A stretch of 12,770 bases of DNA from the NCBI GenBank assembly GCA_035286745.1, contig DATECU010000188.1, positions 1-12,770 of the forward strand. Direction: 5' to 3'. This document shows, one piece after another, positions 6,869 through 12,770 of this stretch; within the stretch, counting starts at the first letter, position 1, and each line of letters begins with the position of its first letter. This DNA is from DATECU01 sp035286745 (GTDB lineage: Bacteria > Acidobacteriota > Vicinamibacteria > Fen-336). A program made the translations under genes and the position numbers. Under the pieces are notes generated by a model. That model ran no database searches. It saw only the letters and a program-made list of their open reading frames with translations, and was not told where the DNA came from.

Positions 6869-6887
6869 GGACCCTGCGAGGCGAAGC

Positions 6888-6953
6888 ATGGCGTTGTCGA
6901 GAGAGGTCGTCCTGTCCCCAGAGGCAGCCCGCATCCTGGGCCAGCGCAGATAG
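6888..6953 (+). CDS. Putative 21-aa leader peptide ORF, in frame with the acyltransferase
   Basis: ATG at 6888 opens 21 codons (MALSREVVLSPEAARILGQRR) ending in TAG at 6951-6953. A weak SD (GAGG, 6878-6881) lies 6 nt before the ATG and a TATACT -10 box about 20 nt upstream, so it would be the first ORF of the transcript. The frame is the same as that of the acyltransferase, whose GTG follows the TAG by 3 nt and has no SD of its own. It may be a leader that loads ribosomes for the downstream gene by coupling, or an old N-terminus cut off by a nonsense mutation. No similarity is recognised. Confidence 0.4.
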   Translation: MALSREVVLSPEAARILGQRR

Positions 6954-6956
6954 CTC

Positions 6957-8102
6957 GTGTCAGCCCAGGCCGGCTCGTCCGACAGGAGCAGCGAGACCGC
7001 GTCCCGCCACCGCCCGCCGCGCGAGCTCTACATCGATGTGTTCCGGGGCCTGATGGCCCTGGTCATGGTTCAGGGCCACGTCTTCGACACCCTGCTCACC
7101 CCCCTGGCTCGGGCCCAGGACCTCTACCGCTTTCAGCAGATCTTCCACGGCTCCACGGCTCCCGGGTTTCTGTTTGCCTCCGGCTTCGTGGCTGGCCTGC
7201 CTCGGGCCCCGCTCTCGCTCAAGGCCAGCCTGCGCCGCGCGCGGCGTCTGCTCTTCGTCCTGGGCGTGGGTTATGCGCTGACGCTGCCCTACTTCTCGCT
7301 CTTCAAGACCCTGGCCCAGGCTTCCCCCTCCGAGCAGGCCGCCGCCCTGGCCTGCCACGCCCTGCAAGTGATCGCGGTGAGCCAGCTCTTGGTGCTGCTC
7401 CTGCAGTCGATCGCCGGCCGGCGCTGGGTGGGTTGGGCGGGACTGCTGGCGCTTCTGATTCTCGCCGGCAGTCCCTGGGTGTGGTCGTCCGGCCTGTCGG
7501 CCCGGGCGCCTCTCTTTCTGGGCGCCTACCTCGACTGGAGTGTGGCCCCTTCCCAGTACCCGGTCTTCCCCTTCGCGGCCTTCGTGCTTTCGGGAACCGT
7601 GGCCGGGTCCACCCTGGGCCGCGTGGACTACGCCAAACGCAAGCGGCGGGCGATCTTCTGGGGTCTTGGCTTGCTGGTCTTGGGCCTGGTGCTCGCGCTT
7701 GCCCTTTCCGGGCGGGTCGACTTCTGGGGCCCCTCACCCGCCTATGCTTTGCTCCGCCTGGGCGGGCTGCTTCTGCTGTTGCGTCTCTCGGAGAGCGCCA
7801 CCTCCCGGGAGATCCCCGGCACCCGGGCGCTGGCCCTCTTGGGCCACCAAACGCTTCTGGTCTACGTGCTCCACCTGGTGCTGCTGTTCGGAGGCATCCT
7901 GGGGCCGGGGCCGCTCTCGGCCTACGCCGGCCGACTGGGGTTCGCGGGCGCGGGTCTGGTCCTGGTGCTCATGCTGCCCGTGCTCCTTGTTGCAGCCTGG
8001 CTCTGGCACCGGGCCAAGGCCCACTCGCCCCACGAGGCCACCCTGGCGCTGGTGTTCTTGGGGGTAGTGTTCGTCCTGGAGTTCCTGACCCGACCCTGGT
8101 GA
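6957..8102 (+). CDS. Membrane acyltransferase, HGSNAT/DUF1624-like
   Basis: Role (family): multi-pass membrane enzymes that move an acetyl or other acyl group across the membrane onto sugars or similar acceptors, related to heparan-alpha-glucosaminide N-acetyltransferase and OpgC. Seen (381 aa): after a polar N-terminus of about 20 residues comes the signature ELYIDVFRGLMALVMVQGH (Asp27, Arg30-Gly31, His41), then HGSTAPGFLFASGF at 64-77, and about ten hydrophobic helices to the C-terminus. Start: GTG at 6957 is the first in-frame start after the TAG at 6951; it lacks an SD, so it may depend on the leader ORF before it. It ends 3 nt from the stop of the convergent gene at 8106, with no hairpin between. 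Acceptor unknown; the acyltransferase_3 family is the closest alternative. Confidence 0.82.
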   Translation: MSAQAGSSDRSSETASRHRPPRELYIDVFRGLMALVMVQGHVFDTLLTPLARAQDLYRFQQIFHGSTAPGFLFASGFVAGLPRAPLSLKASLRRARRLLFVLGVGYALTLPYFSLFKTLAQASPSEQAAALACHALQVIAVSQLLVLLLQSIAGRRWVGWAGLLALLILAGSPWVWSSGLSARAPLFLGAYLDWSVAPSQYPVFPFAAFVLSGTVAGSTLGRVDYAKRKRRAIFWGLGLLVLGLVLALALSGRVDFWGPSPAYALLRLGGLLLLLRLSESATSREIPGTRALALLGHQTLLVYVLHLVLLFGGILGPGPLSAYAGRLGFAGAGLVLVLMLPVLLVAAWLWHRAKAHSPHEATLALVFLGVVFVLEFLTRPW

Positions 8103-8105
8103 GGG

Positions 8106-8495
8106 TTACCAGTTCTCGCAGGAGAAGCCGAGGGGCCCGAAGACCACTCGCGCCACCGCGGCTTCGTACTGGTCGGGCGTGCGCGTGGCCACGCAGGTGA
8201 CGCTGGTCAGGACCTGGGCGTTGCGATCGCCGGCCCGGAAGGACTTGCGGTCTCCCCGCTCCAGGCAGAGCGTGATCCGCCGAGAGGCGCCCGAGGCCAG
8301 GAAGGTCTCCGCGGTGAAGCTCTCGGTGGGTCCTGCGATGTGGACGGCCGTTTGAGCCTGCTCGGAGTTCACCAGGTCCACGGCCGCATCGCCGCAGGTC
8401 TTGAGGCGGTCGTCGAAGACGCCATCCAGGCCGCAACCCAGCGAGCAGAGGGTCGACAGGCAGCCCAGGAGCAGGGGTCGCGACCAGCTCAGCAT
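8106..8495 (-). CDS. Small secreted or lipoprotein-like protein, four cysteines, unknown function
   Basis: Seen (129 aa): the N-terminus MLSWSRPLLLGCLSTLCSLGCG is a signal peptide. Cysteines at 12 (LLGC) and 21 (SLGC) each follow a Gly; Cys21, at the end of the hydrophobic stretch, is the more likely lipidation site, though Ser rather than Leu at -3 is off consensus. The mature part has four cysteines (34, 77, 101, 126), enough for two disulfides, and alternating hydrophobic strands (RRITLCLERGD, QVLTSVTCVATRT) suggestive of a small beta-sandwich. No family is recognised. The ATG at 8495 has no clear SD. It is the last gene of a minus-strand group, 37 nt after the DUF4388-TPR gene. Export is well supported, function is not. 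Confidence 0.7.
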   Translation of the reverse strand: MLSWSRPLLLGCLSTLCSLGCGLDGVFDDRLKTCGDAAVDLVNSEQAQTAVHIAGPTESFTAETFLASGASRRITLCLERGDRKSFRAGDRNAQVLTSVTCVATRTPDQYEAAVARVVFGPLGFSCENW

Positions 8496-8532
8496 GGCGG
8501 GATCATCGCACGCCTTCGGCCCAGCCCGGAAA

Positions 8533-10101
8533 TCACCGGAACAGCTTGCGCAGGCTGACCAGGCCCGAGTCTTTGGGCGCCACCGCCTTGAGCAGCTCCT
8601 GAGCCCCCGAGTGATGGGGGTCGAGCCGGAGGGCGGTTTGCAACTCGGACACGGCTCGGGCCCGCTGCTTGACCAGTTGGTAGAAGCTCCCGAACTGGAA
8701 GTGGTACTCCGCGTTGTCGGGCTCCAGGCGGATGGCCTCCAGGAACTCCCGCTCCGCCTGCTTGATGGTGCGGGGGTAGTGGGCCATGGCCACGGCCAGG
8801 CGCAAGCGGAAGCCGCCGACGTTGGGTTCGGCCTCCACCAGTCGGGAGTACACCCTGACCGCGTTGGCGAAGTCCCCCACCGTCATGCGCACGTGGCCCT
8901 CCATGAGCATGTGTTCCACCTGTTGGGTCACCTGCGGGGGAGCCTCCACCGAGGGCGGCTTGGCCGGTTCCTCGACCGGAGGTGGGGGCTCGGCGGCCTT
9001 GACCTTGGCCTTTTCGGGCTTGACCTCCGCTTTCGGCTTGGCCGCCGGTTCGGGCGCGCTCGGGGCTTGCTGCACCAAACGCAACAAGGAGAAGGCTCGC
9101 CCCAGCACGATCTCGATCCCCGTCCGCAGCGACTCGTCGTCCCCGGCAGCCTCCAGGAGCGAGCGGTAGCGGTCCATCTTCTCTTCCACCGCCTTCACGA
9201 TCTCGGTCTTGGGAGCCCCCCGCGCCACCTTGAGCCAGCTCTCTCCGTCCAGCTGTGCCGAACGATTAAGCTCCTCCTCCACCTCCTGCCGCACCGCCTC
9301 CAGGGCTGAGGGATCGGGTTTGCGGCTCAAGGCCGACAGCAGGAAGGTCCCGGTCTCCATCTGCACCACCGGCCGAGGCGGCGGCGGCGCCTCGCCCAGC
9401 AGTGCTTCCTCGATCAGCCCGCCCGCGACCAGGGCGTAGACCGCCTTGAGCCGCGAGGAGGCGAGCCCTCCCGGCTGCCAGGCCAGCCGGCGGATGGTGA
9501 CCTGACGCTTGGCCTGCTGCAGGATCTCCGTTTCCTCCGGCGATGCGGTTTCCGGGTCGAAGTCGAAGGGGGCCACCGCCGCCAACTGAAAACGCCGGTC
9601 CAGGTCGCCCAGGCCGGTCACCACCAGCTCCCGGCTCTTCATGGACTTGATGCCCTGGTACAGCAGGCGGCGAATGGAGAGGCTCACCATGAACTCGAGC
9701 GGAATGGGGCAAGCCCGTTCCTCAAAGGCGGCCACTCCGTCCTCTATGGTGAAGAGGGAAAGGACGATCCGCTCCACCTGCCGAGCCACCGAGCGCCCCA
9801 GCTCCTGCTTCTCCAGAATCCCGGTGGCAATCAGGGCCTCGCCGATCCGCGGCTTCTTCTTGTCCTTGAAGAAGTTGGTGGCCCGGTTGAAGTCGTCCTG
9901 GGTGATGCGGCCGATCGCCACCAGGGCCTCGCCCAAGCGGTCCTTCTTGAGGTTGCTGGCGGCGAACACGATGCGGCCGTGGTCGAAGAAGACCGTCTTC
10001 ACCACCTTGCCGCCTCGGACCTGAAGGTCGCCGCTCTTCCGCTCGCTCGCCAGCCGCCAGAGGGTCACGGCGATCGGGGTGTGGGAGAGATCGGTCAGCA
10101 T
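8533..10101 (-). CDS. DUF4388 (PatA-like N-terminal) protein with J-like segment and TPR repeats
   Basis: Seen (522 aa): the N-terminus, TPIAVTLWRLASERKSGDLQV...KTVFFDHGRIVFAASN (about 8-50), is the DUF4388 signature. Two tandem segments of the type RLGEALVAIGRITQDDF and RIGEALIATGILEKQEL follow (55-102). Residues about 285-342 have the spacing of a J domain (WLKVARGAPKTEIVKAV) but RYRSLL stands where YHPDK would be. A Pro/Ala/Lys-rich linker at about 345-390 leads to TPR-like repeats at about 395-505 (PDNAEYHFQFGSFYQLVKQ, ALRLDPHHSGAQELLK). Known: DUF4388 proteins are common in Myxococcota and Cyanobacteria and are linked to signalling and motility, with no defined biochemical activity. It is probably a cytoplasmic scaffold. 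The ATG at 10101 has AGGAGG 7 nt upstream. It follows the GT2 gene by 37 nt on the same strand. Confidence 0.85.
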   Translation of the reverse strand: MLTDLSHTPIAVTLWRLASERKSGDLQVRGGKVVKTVFFDHGRIVFAASNLKKDRLGEALVAIGRITQDDFNRATNFFKDKKKPRIGEALIATGILEKQELGRSVARQVERIVLSLFTIEDGVAAFEERACPIPLEFMVSLSIRRLLYQGIKSMKSRELVVTGLGDLDRRFQLAAVAPFDFDPETASPEETEILQQAKRQVTIRRLAWQPGGLASSRLKAVYALVAGGLIEEALLGEAPPPPRPVVQMETGTFLLSALSRKPDPSALEAVRQEVEEELNRSAQLDGESWLKVARGAPKTEIVKAVEEKMDRYRSLLEAAGDDESLRTGIEIVLGRAFSLLRLVQQAPSAPEPAAKPKAEVKPEKAKVKAAEPPPPVEEPAKPPSVEAPPQVTQQVEHMLMEGHVRMTVGDFANAVRVYSRLVEAEPNVGGFRLRLAVAMAHYPRTIKQAEREFLEAIRLEPDNAEYHFQFGSFYQLVKQRARAVSELQTALRLDPHHSGAQELLKAVAPKDSGLVSLRKLFR

Positions 10102-10138
10102 GGAGGGGCCTCCTGGTACACCGGACGACTTGGGAAAT

Positions 10139-10840
10139 CTACCTCAACTGGCGCCACGACCGCAGCATCTCCCGGAGGATCTTGGCGATCACCGCAGGAG
10201 AGGAGAGCTTCGACACCCCTGCCGTTCGAGGGAAGTAGTCGAGGCCGATCTGGACCACCACGGCTCCCGCCTGACGGGCTCGCAGCAGCAGCTCGGCATC
10301 GATGAAGCTACCCTGGCTGTGGAGCGAGATGCGATCGAGCAGGGAACGGCGGATCAGCTTGAAGGCGAAGTTGACGTCCCGCACCCGCAGGCCGAAGAGC
10401 AGCCGGATGAGGGCGTTGTAGCCGGCTGCGTACAAGGCGCGGCGCAGACCCTCAGCGCTGCGGTGGAAACGGTAACCGGCCAGAAGGTCGGCTCGCTGCT
10501 GCTCCAGAACTCGGACCGCCCGCGGCAGCTCGCCCAGGTCGACCGGCAAGTCCGCGTCTGAGTAGAGCACGAGGTCCTTGGTGGCGGCGGCGAAGCCCGC
10601 CCGGAGCGAGCCCCCTAGCCCCAGATTGCGCTGGTTCCGAAGCAGGCGGACTCGACCGTCGCTTCGCGCCAGCTCGCTCGCGATCTCGCCCGAGCCGTCG
10701 GTGGAGGCATCGTCGACCAGGACGATCTCGTAGTCCTCGGTGCCCAGAGCCGCCAACCCATCCCGCGCCGCCGCCACCGCGCGGCGCACGTACGCCTCTT
10801 CGTTGTACATGGGGAAGACGACGGTCAGCGAGGGCGGCAT
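10139..10840 (-). CDS. GT2 glycosyltransferase, DPM-like (polyprenyl-phosphate sugar synthase)
   Basis: Role (family): transfers a sugar, often mannose or glucose, from a nucleotide-sugar to polyprenyl phosphate at the cytoplasmic face. Seen (233 aa): GT-A fold with VVFPMYNEE (7-15), the nucleotide-binding VLVDDASTDGS (40-50), NLGLGGSLRAG (72-82) and the metal-binding SDAD (94-97). The typical later motif VRDVNFAFKLIRRSLL (153-168) replaces the D..CGFK motif of many homologues. No C-terminal membrane segments, as in dolichol-phosphate mannose synthase of the soluble type. Start: ATG at 10840-10838; the open frame continues upstream through the neighbouring gene's antisense strand, but homology to the family begins at this ATG. 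No SD is seen, so it may be leaderless. First gene of the 8106-10840 group. It could supply the donor for the PMT-like enzyme at 3726-4997. Confidence 0.88.
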   Translation of the reverse strand: MPPSLTVVFPMYNEEAYVRRAVAAARDGLAALGTEDYEIVLVDDASTDGSGEIASELARSDGRVRLLRNQRNLGLGGSLRAGFAAATKDLVLYSDADLPVDLGELPRAVRVLEQQRADLLAGYRFHRSAEGLRRALYAAGYNALIRLLFGLRVRDVNFAFKLIRRSLLDRISLHSQGSFIDAELLLRARQAGAVVVQIGLDYFPRTAGVSKLSSPAVIAKILREMLRSWRQLR

Positions 10841-10858
10841 GGGGGCGGGAAAGGGTAC

Positions 10859-10864
10859 TACAAT
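10859..10864 (+). promoter_or_regulatory. -10 box for the ketosynthase gene
   Basis: TACAAT (five of six bases of TATAAT) within the 51-nt divergent gap, predicting a start near 10871 and a leader of about 20 nt. No -35 consensus; the -35 position falls on the start codon of the divergent GT2 gene. Confidence 0.4.
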
Positions 10865-10891
10865 GCCGGCTCGTCTCTCAGGGAGGGATGC

Positions 10892-11953
10892 ATGCTTCGA
10901 GCCGTCATCATTGGAAGCGGGTCGGAAATCCCGCCCAACCAGGTCACCAACAGCATGCTGACCCGGATCATGGACACCAGCGATGAGTGGATCCGGGAGC
11001 GCAGCGGCGTCGAGACCCGCTACTACGTGGACCCGGGCACCGCCACCTCGGACCTGGCCCTGGCCGCCGCGCAGAAGGCCATCGCTGCTGCGGGAGTCTC
11101 CAAGGACCAGATCGACATGGTGGTCTTTGCCACCATGACTCCCGACTACTACTTCCCGGGGTGCGGCGGCCTGTTGCAGACCAAGCTCGGGCTGCCCGAG
11201 ATCCCCTGCTTCGACATTCGACAGCAGTGCGTGGGTTTTCTCTACGGCCTGCAACTGGTGGATGCCCACATCCGCGCTGGCCTGGCCAAGACCGTCCTCC
11301 TGGTGGGGGCGGAGATCCACACCGGCTTCATGCCCTGGACCAATGAAAACTGGGCGTACATGCTGAATCGCTCCGAAGTACCCCCGACACCCGAGGAGTA
11401 CGCCTGGAACACCCGCTTCCGGCACCTCACGGTGCTCTTCGGAGATGGGGCGGCGGCGGTGGTGGTGACGGCTGTCGAGGGCGGTCGCGGCATCGTCGAC
11501 CAGATCCTGCGAACCAACGGGGCCGACTTCGACAAGCTCTACGTCCCGGGCACCGGCTTCAAGCACCGGCCCTACACCGACCCCGAGCAGTTCAAGCGCG
11601 GCGATCACGTCCCCGTCATGGATGGGCGCTACGTGTTCAAGATGGCCACCACCAGCATGATCGAGGTCTCGCGGGAGATCCTGAAGCGCAATGGGATCGA
11701 GGTGGGAGATCTGGCCATGGTCCTCATGCACCAGGCCAACCGGCGGATCAACGAGTACTGCCAGAAGACGCTCGGTATCCCCGAAGAGAAGATCGTCCAC
11801 AACATCCAGAACTACGGCAACACCACCGCCGCCACCATTCCGCTGCTGTGGGACGAGTGTGCGCGCGCGGGCCGCATCAAACCGGGGGACCTGGTGTTGA
11901 TGGTGGCCTTTGGCGCCGGGATGAACTGGGGCGCCACCCTGATCCGCGTCTGA
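10892..11953 (+). CDS. Beta-ketoacyl-ACP synthase III-like (FabH family) ketosynthase
   Basis: Role (family): thiolase-fold condensing enzyme joining an acyl-CoA or other acyl starter with malonyl-ACP. Seen (353 aa, E. coli FabH 317): the complete triad Cys113 in DIRQQCVGFLYGL, His280 in LMHQANRRIN and Asn310 in NYGNTTAATIP, plus SDEWIRERSGVETR and VLFGDGAAAVV. The His-Asn spacing equals that of E. coli FabH, but Cys to His is about 35 residues longer, mostly an insert at about 146-180 (MPWTNENW...YAWNTRFRH). The nucleophile motif is QQC, not the usual AAC. Start: ATG at 10892 with AGGGAGGG a few nt upstream. No fab, acp or polyketide genes lie beside it, so it is probably a stand-alone enzyme for a special starter or product rather than the housekeeping FabH. 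Mechanism sure; substrate unknown. Confidence 0.9.
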   Translation: MLRAVIIGSGSEIPPNQVTNSMLTRIMDTSDEWIRERSGVETRYYVDPGTATSDLALAAAQKAIAAAGVSKDQIDMVVFATMTPDYYFPGCGGLLQTKLGLPEIPCFDIRQQCVGFLYGLQLVDAHIRAGLAKTVLLVGAEIHTGFMPWTNENWAYMLNRSEVPPTPEEYAWNTRFRHLTVLFGDGAAAVVVTAVEGGRGIVDQILRTNGADFDKLYVPGTGFKHRPYTDPEQFKRGDHVPVMDGRYVFKMATTSMIEVSREILKRNGIEVGDLAMVLMHQANRRINEYCQKTLGIPEEKIVHNIQNYGNTTAATIPLLWDECARAGRIKPGDLVLMVAFGAGMNWGATLIRV

Positions 11954-11976
11954 CGGCCGGAGCCGCGTCAGACGCG
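11945..11976. terminator. Hairpin between convergent genes, possible bidirectional terminator
   Basis: CGCGTCTGAC (11945-11954) pairs perfectly with GTCAGACGCG (11967-11976), and GGC/GCC inside can extend the stem around a CGGA loop. It overlaps the stop codons of both convergent genes. There is no T-run on either strand, so it is a non-canonical terminator candidate or a stabilising 3' end structure. Confidence 0.55.
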
Positions 11977-12537
11977 CGGCAACAACTCCGCGGTGGCGAT
12001 GCTGATGCCGCCGGGCAAAGTCAGTGCCTCGCCTTCCGGCTTGACCTCGCGGCGCGCATAGCGGCCGGCCAGCCGATCGGGCTCGGTGAGCGCCTCGATC
12101 GAGCGATCCTGCAGGTTGACGATCCAGTAGTGGGGGATGCCGGAGCGGGCATAGGCGGCAGCCTTGGCGCCGCGGTCGTAGCGGAGCGAGGTCTCGGCCA
12201 CCTCGAGGACCATCAGGACGTCACCCGCCGTGGGATGGGCACGGGCGTAGTCGTAGGCGTCCGGTCGGCACACGGCGATGTCCGGTTCGGGCGCGCTCCA
12301 GTCGTCGAGGACGATGGGCAGCTGGGACCGCACACAGCAGGCAGGTTCCAGTAGGCGGAGGAGAGCCCTCTGTATCGAGTAGACGGCGCCGGCGTGGGGG
12401 CTGTTCTGCGGGCTCATGGTGACGATGACACCGTCGAGCAACTCGACCTTCTTGCCCTCAAAGAAGCCCTCCTCGGCCAAGCGGTCGTACTCCAGGCGTG
12501 TGAACCGGTAGGGTGCGGGTGAAACTGCTGGGGCCAT
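11968..12537 (-). CDS. Uma2 family (DUF820) PD-(D/E)XK nuclease-like protein
   Basis: Seen (189 aa, the usual family size): VELLDGVIVTMSPQ (31-44) carries the first acidic residue Glu32; APEPDIAV (82-89) carries Asp86; LEVAETSLRYDRGAKAAAYARSGIPHYWIV (111-140) carries Glu112 and Lys125, then the typical GIPHYWIVN end. This is the complete Uma2 pattern. Known: the family has the restriction-endonuclease fold and is expanded in Cyanobacteria, Chloroflexi and other phyla; its substrate is largely undefined. The ATG at 12537 has no SD but a well-spaced promoter directly upstream, so the message may be leaderless. It lies 31 nt downstream of a helicase-like gene on the same strand; a functional tie is not shown. 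Confidence 0.92.
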   Translation of the reverse strand: MAPAVSPAPYRFTRLEYDRLAEEGFFEGKKVELLDGVIVTMSPQNSPHAGAVYSIQRALLRLLEPACCVRSQLPIVLDDWSAPEPDIAVCRPDAYDYARAHPTAGDVLMVLEVAETSLRYDRGAKAAAYARSGIPHYWIVNLQDRSIEALTEPDRLAGRYARREVKPEGEALTLPGGISIATAELLPRV

Positions 12538-12543
12538 GGGGGA

Positions 12544-12572
12544 ATCCTAACGCCGGAGGGTGGGAGCTTCAA
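12544..12572 (-). promoter_or_regulatory. Promoter of the Uma2 gene, probably leaderless
   Basis: Reverse strand: TTGAAG (12572-12567), 17-nt spacer, TAGGAT (12549-12544), then 6 nt to the ATG at 12537. Spacing fits a sigma70-type promoter that starts transcription at or next to the A of the ATG. The -35 overlaps the stop codon TGA of the upstream gene. Confidence 0.55.
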
Positions 12573-12770
12573 TCCTCCTCGGAGCCCCTCGGCCCGGTCG
12601 CCTGGAAGGGGAAGGCCCCCGCCGCCAGCCGAAAGCCCGGACCCCAGCGCACGAAGCCGGCCGCTTCCAGGAAGGACGAGAGCGGGCTGCCGGTGGCCGG
12701 TCCGCCATCGGTGGCGGCCCAGCCGAGGGACAGCCGGCAGGTCCGGCTCGCCCAACCGGCCAGCCCGTTG
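12569..12770 (-). CDS. C-terminus of a probable Lhr-like/DEAD-box helicase, partial
   Basis: Seen: the reverse strand is open from the window edge for 66 codons to TGA at 12571-12569. The peptide includes LGWAATDGGPATG, then SPLSSFLEAAGFVRWGPGFRLAAG, and ends in the acidic RGSEED. The pattern of small residues, SPL..FL.AAGF....GF.L, resembles the extreme C-terminus of Lhr-type superfamily 2 helicases, which often end with an AGF...GL.L motif. No catalytic motif is in view, so the assignment rests on this tail only. The codon use (G/C at third positions) fits a real gene, and the Uma2 gene starts 31 nt after its stop. Confidence 0.55.
   Translation of the reverse strand, partial: NGLAGWASRTCRLSLGWAATDGGPATGSPLSSFLEAAGFVRWGPGFRLAAGAFPFQATGPRGSEED

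Noticed and set aside
10841..11800. Long upstream extension of the GT2 reading frame on the reverse strand
   Set aside because: It is antisense to the whole conserved ketosynthase gene and shows no family motifs. GT2 homology begins at the ATG at 10840.
12414..12755. Reverse-strand open frame starting inside the helicase-like tail and running into the Uma2 start region
   Set aside because: It is out of frame with both the Uma2 gene and the helicase-like tail, each of which shows family patterns.

Overview
The window is about 12.8 kb of high-GC (roughly two-thirds G+C), densely packed bacterial chromosome. The gene mix suggests an Acidobacteriota- or Myxococcota/deltaproteobacteria-like organism: a DUF4388-TPR protein, an FHA-linked trypsin-type protease, a GAF histidine kinase, a GldA-like ABC ATPase, a Uma2 nuclease and an FabH-like synthase with an unusual nucleophile motif. 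This taxonomic guess rests on gene style only and is weak. I see no rRNA, tRNA, CRISPR array, insertion sequence or phage gene.

Layout. (1) 1-230 (-): N-terminus of an ABC-2-type ATPase, cut by the window edge. (2) 395-4997 (+): a soluble GAF histidine kinase, a lipoprotein, a membrane-anchored FHA/coiled-coil/trypsin-like protease, then a PMT-family (GT39-like) glycosyltransferase with its own -10 box. The first three are closely spaced and look like a signalling or envelope-stress unit. (3) 5011-6695 (-): an amtB-PII ammonium module, translationally coupled. (4) 6696-6956: the one AT-rich intergenic stretch, with an inverted repeat, leading on the + strand into a 21-codon leader ORF and then an HGSNAT/DUF1624-type membrane acyltransferase (to 8102). 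(5) 8106-10840 (-): a likely three-gene operon read as GT2 DPM-like glycosyltransferase, DUF4388-TPR protein, small secreted cysteine-containing protein. (6) 10892-11953 (+): an FabH-like ketosynthase III. (7) 11968-12770 (-): a Uma2-family nuclease preceded by the C-terminus of a probable Lhr-like helicase.

Themes. The GT2 enzyme (polyprenyl-phosphate sugar synthesis) and the PMT-like enzyme (transfer from such a donor outside the membrane) could form a split protein or lipid glycosylation pathway. Several genes have a -10-like hexamer very close to the start codon and no Shine-Dalgarno sequence, which suggests leaderless or short-leader transcripts; the Uma2 gene is the clearest case. The most interesting spots are the kinase/lipoprotein/FHA-protease unit, the in-frame leader ORF before the acyltransferase, the convergent-gene hairpin whose arms are the last codons of both genes, and a J-domain-like segment without HPD in the DUF4388-TPR protein. 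I found no clear defence system or other novel multi-gene system; most of the window looks like core or lineage-specific housekeeping.
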